NCBI GenBank assembly: GCA_002633005.1
Contig: NMRA01000197.1
Coordinates: forward strand, 1-64,000
DNA length: 64,000 nucleotides
Direction of reading: 5' to 3'
From: Phoronis australis
Lineage: Eukaryota; Phoronida; Phoronidae
Every line of letters starts with the position of its first letter. Position 1 is the stretch's first letter. The notes under the pieces were generated by a model, which made no database searches, was not told the origin of the DNA, and worked only from the letters and a program-made list of their open reading frames with translations. Positions 48,326 through 60,300 of the stretch are shown piece after piece. The translations under genes were made by a program, and so were the position numbers.

Positions 48326-51300
48326 ATTCCCCCGGCACTGAACCAAATTTTACCAGTCAGACTTTCGTCTACGTATATTGTGGAGACAACGAAACGATTA
48401 CTTGATGATGCTTTAAGCACCCACGAACTGTTGAATGCTTCAGCAGAGGTATGTTGTTGGTTCAAATGCTTACCGTAATACAAACTATTCAAATTATTGT
48501 GAATTCTATGTTCATAGACCAATTTTCAAGCCAGTATCTGTGTTCCATCAGGGTTTTTCACTTCCCAAAATTAGAAGCGAGCAGAGGTCAGGCAAACTGG
48601 AGGTCATTTGGGAGTAGAGGTTGGGGGTTGCTCCTGAAGGAAATTTTGGACATCTAACGGCTTCCTGGTTATCAGGTAGCATTTTGCACATCGTCATGTG
48701 ACCAATGAAAATATTTTGTAAATTAATTTATGATTCCTCATTTCTTTTCCATTTTATTGCCCATAAATCCCAGTGTATATGTGTGCCTTTTTGTGTAAAG
48801 TTTTGTAGTACTATTTGGTTTTAGATTACAAGTTCATTATTGTAGGATATTTGTAGTTTGTGACAATTATTTTATCATAACATGCAACTTGTTAATCAAA
48901 TAATTTTTTTTAATCAGGAATGAATATAGTTAACTGCTAGCTCTTTGCAATAAAGCAACAAACCATGTGGTTGCATGCAAAGCGCTACGTCTTAGCGCGG
49001 CGGTAAAACCATTGCGTGACAGGGTGCTTTTGTGGCAATGTTTGGTGACGTATGCATAGCTTTACTCAACTCAGGAGTTTTGAAAAGTGGGTCAGTCGTG
49101 CTATTGAAGCTCCATAAAATAACAAAGTGCAATTGAGGAATGGCCTTATTCTGGTATCTTGCTGCATTTCATTGTCATGACTGTTGACTTTTGTCAATTG
49201 CTGCTAAGTAGTACTTTGGGTAAAAAAACATCAATGATTCTGATCTCCGTTTTTTTTTAAGTGTATAAAGTATTGTATTTATTGTTAGCTGCTCACATTT
49301 TCAGACAAAAAAATTCATCTGAAATGAGCAAAAATGGTGTCGAATTTGTTTTTGACTCATGAATCACTACCGACAAATCACTTCATTATTCCAAACCTTG
49401 CTTACCCTTGTTTTCATGCCTAGAAGTTATGCAACCTTTCAAAAAACATGAGGCATTGGGGGTTTTTATACAGGTTTTTAGCTGGTGAGTGTAGGTCTCA
49501 AATATCGGGTAAACACCAGATTACCAGCTTTCCTTTTTTGCCTTGACAAAATTTCGTAATGTCAAAGCTGACTGTCAACGTAATTCTTTCTGCCTTCTGT
49601 TAGGTCAATTTTGAATACAAGGCAGCTCATGTGACAGTAAGTGTTGAGCTTCAGTTCATCTGAAAGTTACTAATAATTATGTTACAATTGTTTGGACCTG
49701 TTTGTTCGTTTTTTGTAAATATTTCTGCTGGGAATGCAATTCTAACTTTAGGCCTGAGTCAGCTGTCACAATTCATAGCTACTGAGACGATACATTAGTG
49801 GCAAGAGGGAGGGGNCATAACAGTTACAAACAACCTTAGAAAAATGTCCAATTTTGGAACATTATATGTCAGAAATGGGCGATCCAATCGCGTTAAATAT
49901 CATTCCCCTGGACCAAAACATTTCCAAAATCACGATCTGATCAAGAAACACATTAGCTTAAACTGGACAAACAAGCCTACTGTGTTGGTGCACAATGCTG
50001 TGGTAGTGAGTGGGTCAGAACTTACAGCCGCACAAAGGAAACGACAGTTGAAAGTAAAGTCTAAGTTCTTTGTGAAAGTCATTAGTTTTTCTCCATTCCA
50101 ATTTTTTGGTGATAGTATTTCATAAAAAACTCATCTTCACAATATTTGTTGAACGCTGTTTGGAAATAGTATTATTAAATATTGTTTAGAGTCAGGTTGC
50201 TGTATTACATGAGCTTATCAGATGAATGCAGGCAATAAGAAAGCTGAACTACAGAAACATTGGTTTGACAACTTTCTCCCCTTGTTTATTCACTGTCACA
50301 CTAATGACACAGCTGTAACCAGAGTTGCCGATTAAGTGAAATCGGGAAACTCGCCCCACAACACGGGAGCGTAATGCAATGAAATTTGCAGATAGTACGT
50401 AATATTTTCCAAACCACTGATAGGAATTCTTTTCAAGTGTTCCATTGTTGTGCGAAGGGTTATCAAAACAGCCTGTTATGATTTTTATGGAAAAACCAAA
50501 AGTGCATGAAACCAAAAAGACATTATGATAATTTAAAAAACTGTAGCGGCACTTTAGGCATTCCATCTTCAATACTTAATATATTATTATCAAACAAAAT
50601 TTTGTACCATGATTGATATCACTGTTTTGCTACAAATGTATCTTCCTTTTTTGCTAATTTTATTACAGGGACACTATTGCAAGACCCAATTCAAGAGACT
50701 GGTAAAAGTCAAAACTAAATTTCTACAGACTTTCTAGTTTCACAAACTATATACCTCGATCTATTTCAGTAAAAGTCCATAGTTTTGTAGGGCACTGGTT
50801 GTATATAGCGGTCTCTGATTTAGAGAACCAGTTTCATCCATTAAGTAACGACCCGTTATTTAGAGACTACCTGGTTTTCTAAATGCAGGACCGCTATATA
50901 ATCCTGGCCCGGTCTCCAATCTTTTTACTCGAAATGGAACTCGAAATTAGGTTTGGCATTTTGTACTCTACTTTTGGGCGAACTCAAGATAAGTGTCTAT
51001 TATTCTATGCTCGAGTACACAATAACTTACGTGGATAATATATTGCCCTTAGTTCACAGTTTGTAAACCCAATATTAAAGCAATAAGTTCGAGTTTGAAC
51101 TCGAAATTTCGAGTTTTTACTCAAGTTTGTAGCACGAATATAAGGGTCTTCAAGGGCAAACTTGAACTAGAAACTCCTATGCATAAACTATAATGTATTC
51201 GAGCACAGCCTGATAACCAATTATCTTAAGTTAGCACAAAAGGAGCAGAGAAATTGCCAAAATAGTTTCGAGTTCGTTTCGAGTACAAAGATTAGAGACC

Positions 51301-54300
51301 GGGCCCCTGTTGATGATTGCATGGTGAGACATTGCGCATGAAGTGGACGTGATGGTCAGTATGATATGCCGGTTAATAAAAGAACACCATGATTCTGTAC
51401 AAGAAACTATCTATCAGAATGTTTTATTCTATGATCGCATCAATTATATATACAAAAGTAGCATGCCCATATAAGGCAACAAAACAGCAAACACCGCATT
51501 CCAAGTCTAGAGAAATCAACTAATTATTTCTTATACGACAATTTCTTATGCAATTCTTACACAACAATCTCTTATGCAATTCTTATAAAATTTCTTATGC
51601 AATTTATAGTACATCATGGAGATCATCCTCCAACATATCCAACCAGTGCTGTTTTGTAGATAATGATATTTGACTTGTCGATAAGGTCCTACATAACTTT
51701 TACAGAAACAAGATGAGTTGCTGTTCAGAAAGCAAGTGTTACAGTATTTTTGATGAAATTTGGCAATCAACATCAAATACATGGGGCTTAAATTAACACA
51801 TAGTAATTACTAGTATAGGGAGGGAGTCAGATTGACAGCAGTGAGCAATAGTCGATCACATGATTAATAGAGGGGCCTTTGCGCATAATTATTGCAATGC
51901 CTACTCCGTCGTACACTTGAACTGTCTGTATCTAAACCTGTTAAATTTGACTTTGCAGACACAACACTAAATAATTTAGGGATATATGAAACATTTAAAG
52001 TTGACGAAATTTTAGTATCCAACCTTTATGTTTCTTAGATGGTTATAACTAGAAAAGTTTGGGAAATTCGTCTGCCCCCTTAGACTAATGGACAAACGGA
52101 ATACGCCAAACCTGGTCAATATTTCGCACCATTTCAGACTATTGGTATTACTAAGGCAAGATTCAATCCTAATTCCTTACATGTCAACAATTCTTAAACC
52201 CAAATTACAGCTTTTCCAATTCTTCGCAAGTCCTGTGCACGAATTCGTACATCTCAAACGGAGCCGGAAATGCTAACTACGTCACGCGTTTTGAGGTTTA
52301 CAAATATTCCTCTCTATATTTCATCGATCGATCGTCAATCAAGTTTCATGGGCATTTACGCAGTTATATATATACATACAGTCCTATATATACATACGAC
52401 CATCGATATTATATTATATTATGGTCTAACTAATGTAGTGTAACCTAGTTTAACTCACTAACCTGCTGCAGTCGTCAAGCCCAAACGACAGGGTGCGCCG
52501 TTTCCAATGACGTTGATCACATGTGCACTTTGACTTATTTTGTGGTCACCAGCTGTGCTAGACAGGGGTTGTGCCAGTCCATCTGTTTGAAGAAAAAATG
52601 CAAAGGCTTAGAATTCTTGTTAAACACCTATGTAGACCACAGGTAACTTTAAAAAGACCAATCTTTTTAGTAAGGTTACTGAAATCCGAAATCGATCTCT
52701 TATCAATTCTTGTGCACTGTATCTGTAACAATTGTCTAACTTGTTGACTGCAGAAATGACATAGTTCCTGCTGGGTTCTTAGAAATTTTCAGGTTTCCAG
52801 GAACTCATTGGGTTAGGGTAACGACACTGTGAAATCAAATACAAACATGCTTTACCACTTGCATAAATCATCACTGTCGTAGTGCGTAATTGAGTGTAAC
52901 AACCAGTTTCTGGGTAATCAACCACATTATGATCTGTTCACTTCAAATGTTCTTGTCATCAGAAAGCCAATGTGGATAAAGAGTCATATTTCCTATTGCC
53001 TATTAGTTAATCTTTGAAGTGAAGGAAGGAGCATAACGTCTCTACTTGTATGCCTTTGATTTCAAACCATAAGGCTTTGCTATGTTTGCTGTCTACCATG
53101 TAAGTTATTAGCTTAAACGTGTCTGTCATTGCATGCAGGTTTTTGATGCCTTGATCATCGATGGTATAAATTGGAACCCTATGTCATTGGATATTAAGTA
53201 AAATACTGGTTATTGTTGTGAAATGTCTGAAAAAACTCTATATCAAAAAACAATTAGTAGAAATCTGATATGAAATTTATTGTTGTGATCTCTGCGCACA
53301 GTGGTCTAGAAATGAAATATCGAAACAGTCTGTTTTTCCATTCTGTTTGTTGATTCAATTGGCCAAAAGGGGGGGGGGGGTCCAGACCTCCTGGACCCCT
53401 TCCTTGGGTCCTCCTATGAAACCCTTTTTGAAGTATCTACTTAATTACCTAGTCTAATGACTAATAATAATAGAGATGAACTTTCTGAATTAGGTATAGA
53501 AATTAAATTTTTCAATTCAGCTTTCTACTGAATTTCAATTGAATCTCAGCTGAAACTCAACTTCTCCTCTTCGTTTGTACAGCTTGCCTTGACTGATTTG
53601 AATGTGTTATATGGATATTAAAATTACTTAGCAGCCAATATATTTTGGTTATATTTTGTTTGCTGACCATAATATTCAATGCTTATATCCCTGCAGATTC
53701 CCCCGGCACTGAACCAAATTTTACCAGTCAGACTTTCGTCTACGTATATTGTGGAGACAACGAAACGTTTACTTGACGACGCTTTAAGCACCCACGAACT
53801 GTTGAATGCTTCAGCAGAGGTATGTTGTTGGTTCAAATGCTTAATACAAACTATTCAAATTATTGTGAATTCTATGTTCATAGACCAGTTTTCAAGCCAG
53901 TATCTGTGTTCCATCAGGGTTTTTCACTTCCCAAAATTAGAAGCATAGCAGAGGTCAGGCAAACTGGAGGTCATTTGGGAGTAGAGGTTGGGGGTTGCTC
54001 CTGGAGGAAATTTTGGACATCCAACGGTTTCGTGGTTAGCAGGTAGCACTTTGCACATCGTCATGTGACCAATGAAAATATTTTGTAAATTAATTTATGA
54101 TTCCTCATTTCTTTTCCATTTTATTGCCCATAAATCCCAGTGTATATGTGTGCCCTTTTGTGTAAAGTTTTGTAGTACTATTTGGTTTTAGATTAAAAGT
54201 TCATTATTGTAGCATATTTGTAGTTTGTGACAATTATTTGATTATAACATGCAACTTGCTAATCTAATAATTTTTTAATCAGGAATAAATATACTTAACT

Positions 54301-57300
54301 GCTACCTCTTTGCAATAAAGCAACAATTACCATGTGGTTGCATGCAAAGCATTATGTCTTAAAGGTAAAACCATTGCGTGACAGGGTGCCTTTGTGGCAA
54401 TGTTTGTTGAAGTATGCATAGCTTTCCTCAACTCAGGAGTGCCTGCCATTATGAAAAGTGGGTCAGTCGTGCTATTGAAGCTCCATAAAATAACAAAGTG
54501 CAATTGAGGAAGGGCCTTTTCTGGTATCTTGCTGCATTTCATTGTCATGACTGTTGACTTTTGTCAATTGCTACTAAGTAGTACTTTGGGTGAAAAAACA
54601 TCAATGGTTCTGATCTCGATTTTTTTTAAATGTATAAAGTATTGTCGTATTTAGTGTTAGCTGCTCACATTTTCAGACAAGAAAATTCATCTGAAATGAG
54701 CAAAAATGGTGTCGAATTTGTTTTTGACTCATGAATCACTACTGACAAATCACTTAATTATTCCAAACCTTGCTTACCCTTGTTTTCATGCCTAGAAATT
54801 ATGCAACCTTTCAAAAAACATGAGGCATTGGGGTTTTTTATACAGGTTTTTAGCTGGTGAGTGCAGGTCTCAAATATCGGGTAAACACCAGATTACCAGC
54901 TTTCCTTTTTTGCCTTAACAAAATTTCGTAATGTCAAAGCTGACTGTCAACATAATTCTTTCTGCCTTCTGTTAGGTCAATTTTGAATACAAGGCAGCTC
55001 ATGTGACAGTAAGTGTTGAGCTTCAGTTCATCTGAAAGTTACTAATAATTATGTTACAATTGTTTGGACCTGTTTGTTTGTTTTTTGTAAATATTTCTGC
55101 TGGGAATGGAATTCTAGCTTTAGGCCTGAGTCAGCTGTCACAATTCATAGCTACTGAGACGATACAGTAGTGACAAGAGGGGGGGGGGCAATTGGGTCAT
55201 GGCCCCCTAAAATTTCCCCACATCCACTCGAAATTGATTTGTTTGATTCTGGTAGTGTAGAGAATAACTTGTTTTTGTACAGTGCACACATTGAGTGTTT
55301 TATCCTATGTCAAATAAACGTCAGTTTTTTTTGCATATTGGCTTCATCTCAGTAGCTTGAGACATTACACCTTAAGCCCTGTACCACAGTCTCCTGGAAC
55401 CAGCCCTGTGCAGCGCTGGAAATCTCAACCAACCATGGTACTTGCTTTGAAACCGACGGCAACTGCACTCTGTGATGAACCAAGCTACAGCAGTTACTGT
55501 TCAGTTAGAACTATGGTGGGTCACTGTAGCACCAGCGTGAATTATGCCAGCACTGTATTGATTCATATAAGGCATTTGGGGATAACTGACGGCAGTGTGT
55601 GTCAGGAGCAGCCAAAATTTCGGACAGATTCAACCACTACCCCTTTTTTGTGATTGTACTGTTGTCCAGTTGCCTGCTCAATATCTCAAAAAACCCTGGT
55701 CACGATGGAATTTGGCACAAGGGTGTAGGGCATCACATGGGCGGTGCAAGCCATTTTTCAATGTGTCCATGCTCCAGGGCCAGGGGTGGTGCTTTTCAAT
55801 ATTTTTGGGAGGGTATCTTTCTTTAGTGTTTTTTGTGAAGAAGTACATTTTGGAATTACATCAAGTTAAAGAGGTTGAAATATTTCAATGAAACTTTGCT
55901 CCGACATATGTGACGGCAATGTGTTATTAGCTGTTATCGACAAGCAATTTACCAAGTCAAAATGAAATCCCATAACCAGCTTAGACTGACTAATGAACTA
56001 TGACCTCTTGATCATTTTAGGCCAAAACTCAAGCAGTGTGCAATTTCTACTGTTCTCTGTTGGTGAGTGACAGACATTTATTCCTCAAAACACTTGCTCA
56101 GAACTATGGGGTCAAGCAGAACAGCGTTATCTCGGCAGCAGAGTCCTTGGTGTCAATTCATAAAGTAAGTGAAGTGGTACTTAGTATGAGTGACAGTTTC
56201 AAATTAATTTTGGGGTACAATTTATAGAGATGTGCGTCGTTAGTGAGCCTCAAATTTCTTCCAATTGAAACCCTATAGCATTTATGTTTTTCATAAAATT
56301 ATGCCTGTTTTTGTTGCAAGGCCGTCCCAAATGACAAAGCGACACTCAAATGTTGCTGTATTTACCCACAATGTCGCATTATCTGTCAAGCACCTTTGTA
56401 TAGCGTGGCATTTTAGCTCCATTGGAGTTCCACAATGTTCTAATTTTGTTGTTTTGTATTGTTCTTTACAAATTTTTCTTGGCTGTATTCCTCTATTCAT
56501 CCTTCTAATGCCAGCTAAGTATTACTGCTGTGCTGTCGGTTGCAACTCTGACGGTAGAAAGTTGGATAAAGTGTACAGATATCTCTGGATGCTTCTTAAG
56601 TACTAGTACATTGCCTTTCAACATCAATCAAAGACAAGCGGAGCAAGAGGATAAAGCAAATTCGTTGTTAATTTTGATCCAAATAAAGTCCCCTTGCTTG
56701 GTGATGCCTTTTTTATGCGGGTGCATATTGCCGTCTTTTCTGTCTGGTCGTCCGGGCGTCTGGCGTCCGCATCTCCTAAACCCCTTGCAGGATCTTATTG
56801 AAATTTGGCAGGTATGTTCCTACGGGGTTGACGACAGAGGGCGACGAGTTTTGGACGGACCCCAATACTGCTGTGCCCCCTGGTGGCAATTTTAGTTTTT
56901 TACGTTTGCCTCTGTATCTTGAAAGGTCCTCAACCGATTTTCATGAAATTTGGCACATAGGCATCTATTGATAAGGTGACGCTATCCTTTCGTTTTCGGA
57001 TGGATTTGAGGTAATTTGCACCACCTAGTGGCCATTTTTACTGTTTTCAGTCTGTTTTTTGGCATCCATTCCTCCATCAACCAAACCGCTCAAAGGATGA
57101 TTGCGAAAATTGTCATGTATGTTTTTACTATGAAGTAGACGGCTGACGATGGTTTTCCGATGACTTCAACTACTGTGGCGCCTCCTAGTGGCAATTTTGT
57201 TTTTTGCGCCTATGGCTATATCTCCTAAACCGTTTGCAGGATCTTTACAAAATTTATTAAGTACATTTATATGATGTTAATACGCAGGATGACGACTATG

Positions 57301-60300
57301 AGACAGATCTGACTACTGGTGTGCCACCTAGTGACAATTTTATTTTTTTACGTTTACCTCTCTATCTTCAAAGGTCCTCAATGTATTTTCATAAAATTTG
57401 GCATGCAGTCATCTGTTAATGAGGTGACACCATCTCTCCATTTTCAGATGGATTCGATCTAGTTGGCGCCACCTAGTGGCCATTTTTACTGTTTTCAAGT
57501 CTGTTTTTTGGCGTCCACTCATCTATCAACCAAACCGCTTTCAGGATAATTGTGAAAATTGGCATGTATGTTTTAACTATGAAGTGAATGACTGACGATG
57601 ATTTTCCAACTTCGATTACTGTGGCGCCTCCTGTTGGCATTTTTTTGCGCTCATGGCTGTATTTCCTAAACCGTTTGCAGGATCTTTTCTTGATTTAGCA
57701 AGTGTATTTATATGATGTTGACAACGAACAACTACGATTTTTGGATGGATCTGACCACTCGTGTGCCCCTTAGTGGCAATTTTAGTTTTTTACGTTTACC
57801 TCTTTATCTTCAAAGGTCCAAAACAGATTTTCATAAAATTTTGAATATAGGCATCTATTGAAGAGATGACCCTTTGCTTCTGTTTTTGGATGGAATCTAG
57901 GTATTTTGCGCCACCTAGTGGCCATTTTTGCTGTTTTCAAACCCTGGTCAACCAAATCCTTCTAGGGATTGTTTTGAAAATTGAAATGTTCTCAGTGTGA
58001 AGAGGACGTTTGATGATGGTGACTGACTACTGTGGCGCCTCCTAGTGGTAGCTCTGTCTTGTTTTGCATCCATAGCTGTATTTGGATGGATTGTACGTTT
58101 TTGCGCCATCTAGTGGCCATTTTTATGATACAAATAAATAACTCTAAAAGCACACCATTTGCAATGCATTCGTGGGCACATTTCAACGCTCCCTGTTGCT
58201 CTTGTTCAATTCTTTTACTATTTCCGACATGACCTGTGAAAACGTGTTGACATTCTAAAACTAGGTCAATGAAAACAATGCAGTTTCTTACCTCCATGCC
58301 AGAGGAGAGTTCTATTGATGTTTAATCTGGGATGGCCATTTTCACCAGTATTTTGGGATCTTAGGCATCGCGTAATTTATATTCATTGGCCATCAGTGTG
58401 TATAAATTTTAAATTGTGTTTTTACACTGCTTTGTTTTACAACTTAAAACATGGATTTCATTGTAGGACAAAAGAGAGGAAAGCACGCTACTGCAATCGG
58501 AGGAGCGACTCAGGACTGCGCTCACACCAAAATACCAGCGACTTTTCACCCAAATCTCTCACACAAATGATGGAGTGAAGTTTATGGTTGACTTAAGGGC
58601 TGATCTTCTTGTAAGTGTGTGACAATATTAGAGAGAAAGTGTTTGATGCTTTTCACACTACTTTTAGTCTAGGTCCCAAATCATTCTTGAACTACAGTGA
58701 ATTTTTATGTTTCATGTTTTCTAATGAAAGTACCATACGTTCTTTAGCTAAATATCTCAGGGATGCTTTTTCAGTCCAGAAGTTAAATTTGTACTTTGTA
58801 AATTTGTAACTAAATATTGTTTCCTGTTGCTGTTATTTGAGTGCCATGTCTCACAGATCCATGTTCTTCCATGTCTTTTCCATGTTGTTGTTTATTAATT
58901 ATTGAGTAAATGCTACAATACATGTACTGTTCACACAAATTCTTCCTTGTTCCTTAATGCTCTTAATTAATTATCGTTTCATTGCTACATTATTGTAAGC
59001 CTCATCGAGGCTACCAGCTTCTTATAGGCACAATTCCTAAAAATTAGATTCAGTGTATAACACTGTTCAGCACATTCAGTCTTTTCTAGTGATAAAAACC
59101 CATAGTAATGCATTTGGGGTTCCTAAATAATTTTCATGGAATTGTTTCTTCAACAATAGTTAGTTACTGCCTCACCATCAACACTTCTTTTTACATTGGT
59201 CAGGTAGAAGTCTTCTAATCTGTGTAAGGAACGAGCCGAAATCGGTTCCCTTATGTTAATAATTCAAATAATAAAATGTGCATGAGTTGAGTTCATGTCA
59301 CCTTTAATCTGATATTATTATGAACTATCCCTTGCAGCCTTATGCAAGTGTCCATTTATTAAATAATCATAAAATTACCAAATACCGGTAAAGTCCTAAG
59401 CCAATTGTTACGTTTCGGGCTACGAGAATGCAGAACATCCGGCAATGAAGCTGACTAAAAACCAGAACCACATATTGGAGCATGTTCTTGAAACTCAAGC
59501 ATGCATTGTTTTAATTGTCGTTTATTGGCAATAAAACTAAATATACAATCACTAGCACTCTTGTGGTCAAATTGCAGCAAGATATCTTCTCTTATTGAGC
59601 TGAAACAATGTATCTTTTCCCATAATTCAACATTTTGACCTCACCAATCACTACTGCAGTACTGCCAATTTGCCCTGTTGTCCAGTTTCTCCTCAATATC
59701 TCAAAAACCCATGGCACTAAGGTGTAGGTCATCACTAGGGTGATGCATGCTACTTCTCAATTTGCCTCGCACCCTGGGTCAGGGGGCGGAGCTTTTTAGT
59801 AATTTGGGGGGATGTCTAGGGAACTCGTTGACAGATTTCAATGAAACTTAAGACGGAGTATGTGACAGCAATGCACTGGAGCCAGTCGATTTTTGGGTGG
59901 ATTTGGTCACTGCAGCATCCCAGAACGGTGGCTGCTCTGTTTTTGGAGATGGCAGCAACCAGTTTTGAGCAAATTCCAGCAAGTGCTGTGTTGTCATCTC
60001 ATTCGTTTCTGCCTAAGTTTGTATCTGCCAGACTTCATGATGTTTGATGCCTGATCACTCTGACTTACTCTGTCAGATCGCTACTCTCAGCTGTAGGCTC
60101 CTGCATAATATAGACTTGTTTCAGAAGGTCTAATAAACTTGTTGTACTGTGTTCATAGGAATAATTCTTGTTTCTCACAGTCACTTCTTTCATCAGCGGG
60201 CAGCGATCAAGGCTCTCATCACTTGAAATTTTTAAACAACTGCTTGAGAGATGTCGTCTCGCTATGGTTCAGTGTGGGCTTCCTTCATTTACAGAGGGTG

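Larger units (their letters stand above)
44929..49814. repeat. Duplicated segment B, copy 1 (probable allele)
   Basis: From CATAACAGTTACAAACAACC to the G-rich run at 49814, it is almost identical to 49816-55185. It includes an unknown minus-strand exon (47069-47188) and two MLYCD exons (48326, 49604). It ends at a single N (49815). Confidence 0.9.
49816..55185. repeat. Duplicated segment B, copy 2 (probable allele)
   Basis: Same order of landmarks as 44929-49814, with a 400-base MITE at 50906-51305 that copy 1 lacks, plus several small indels. Confidence 0.9.

Noticed and set aside
48250-48522. Minus-strand 90-codon frame
   Set aside because: Antisense of the MLYCD exon, where substitutions are silent only on the plus strand.
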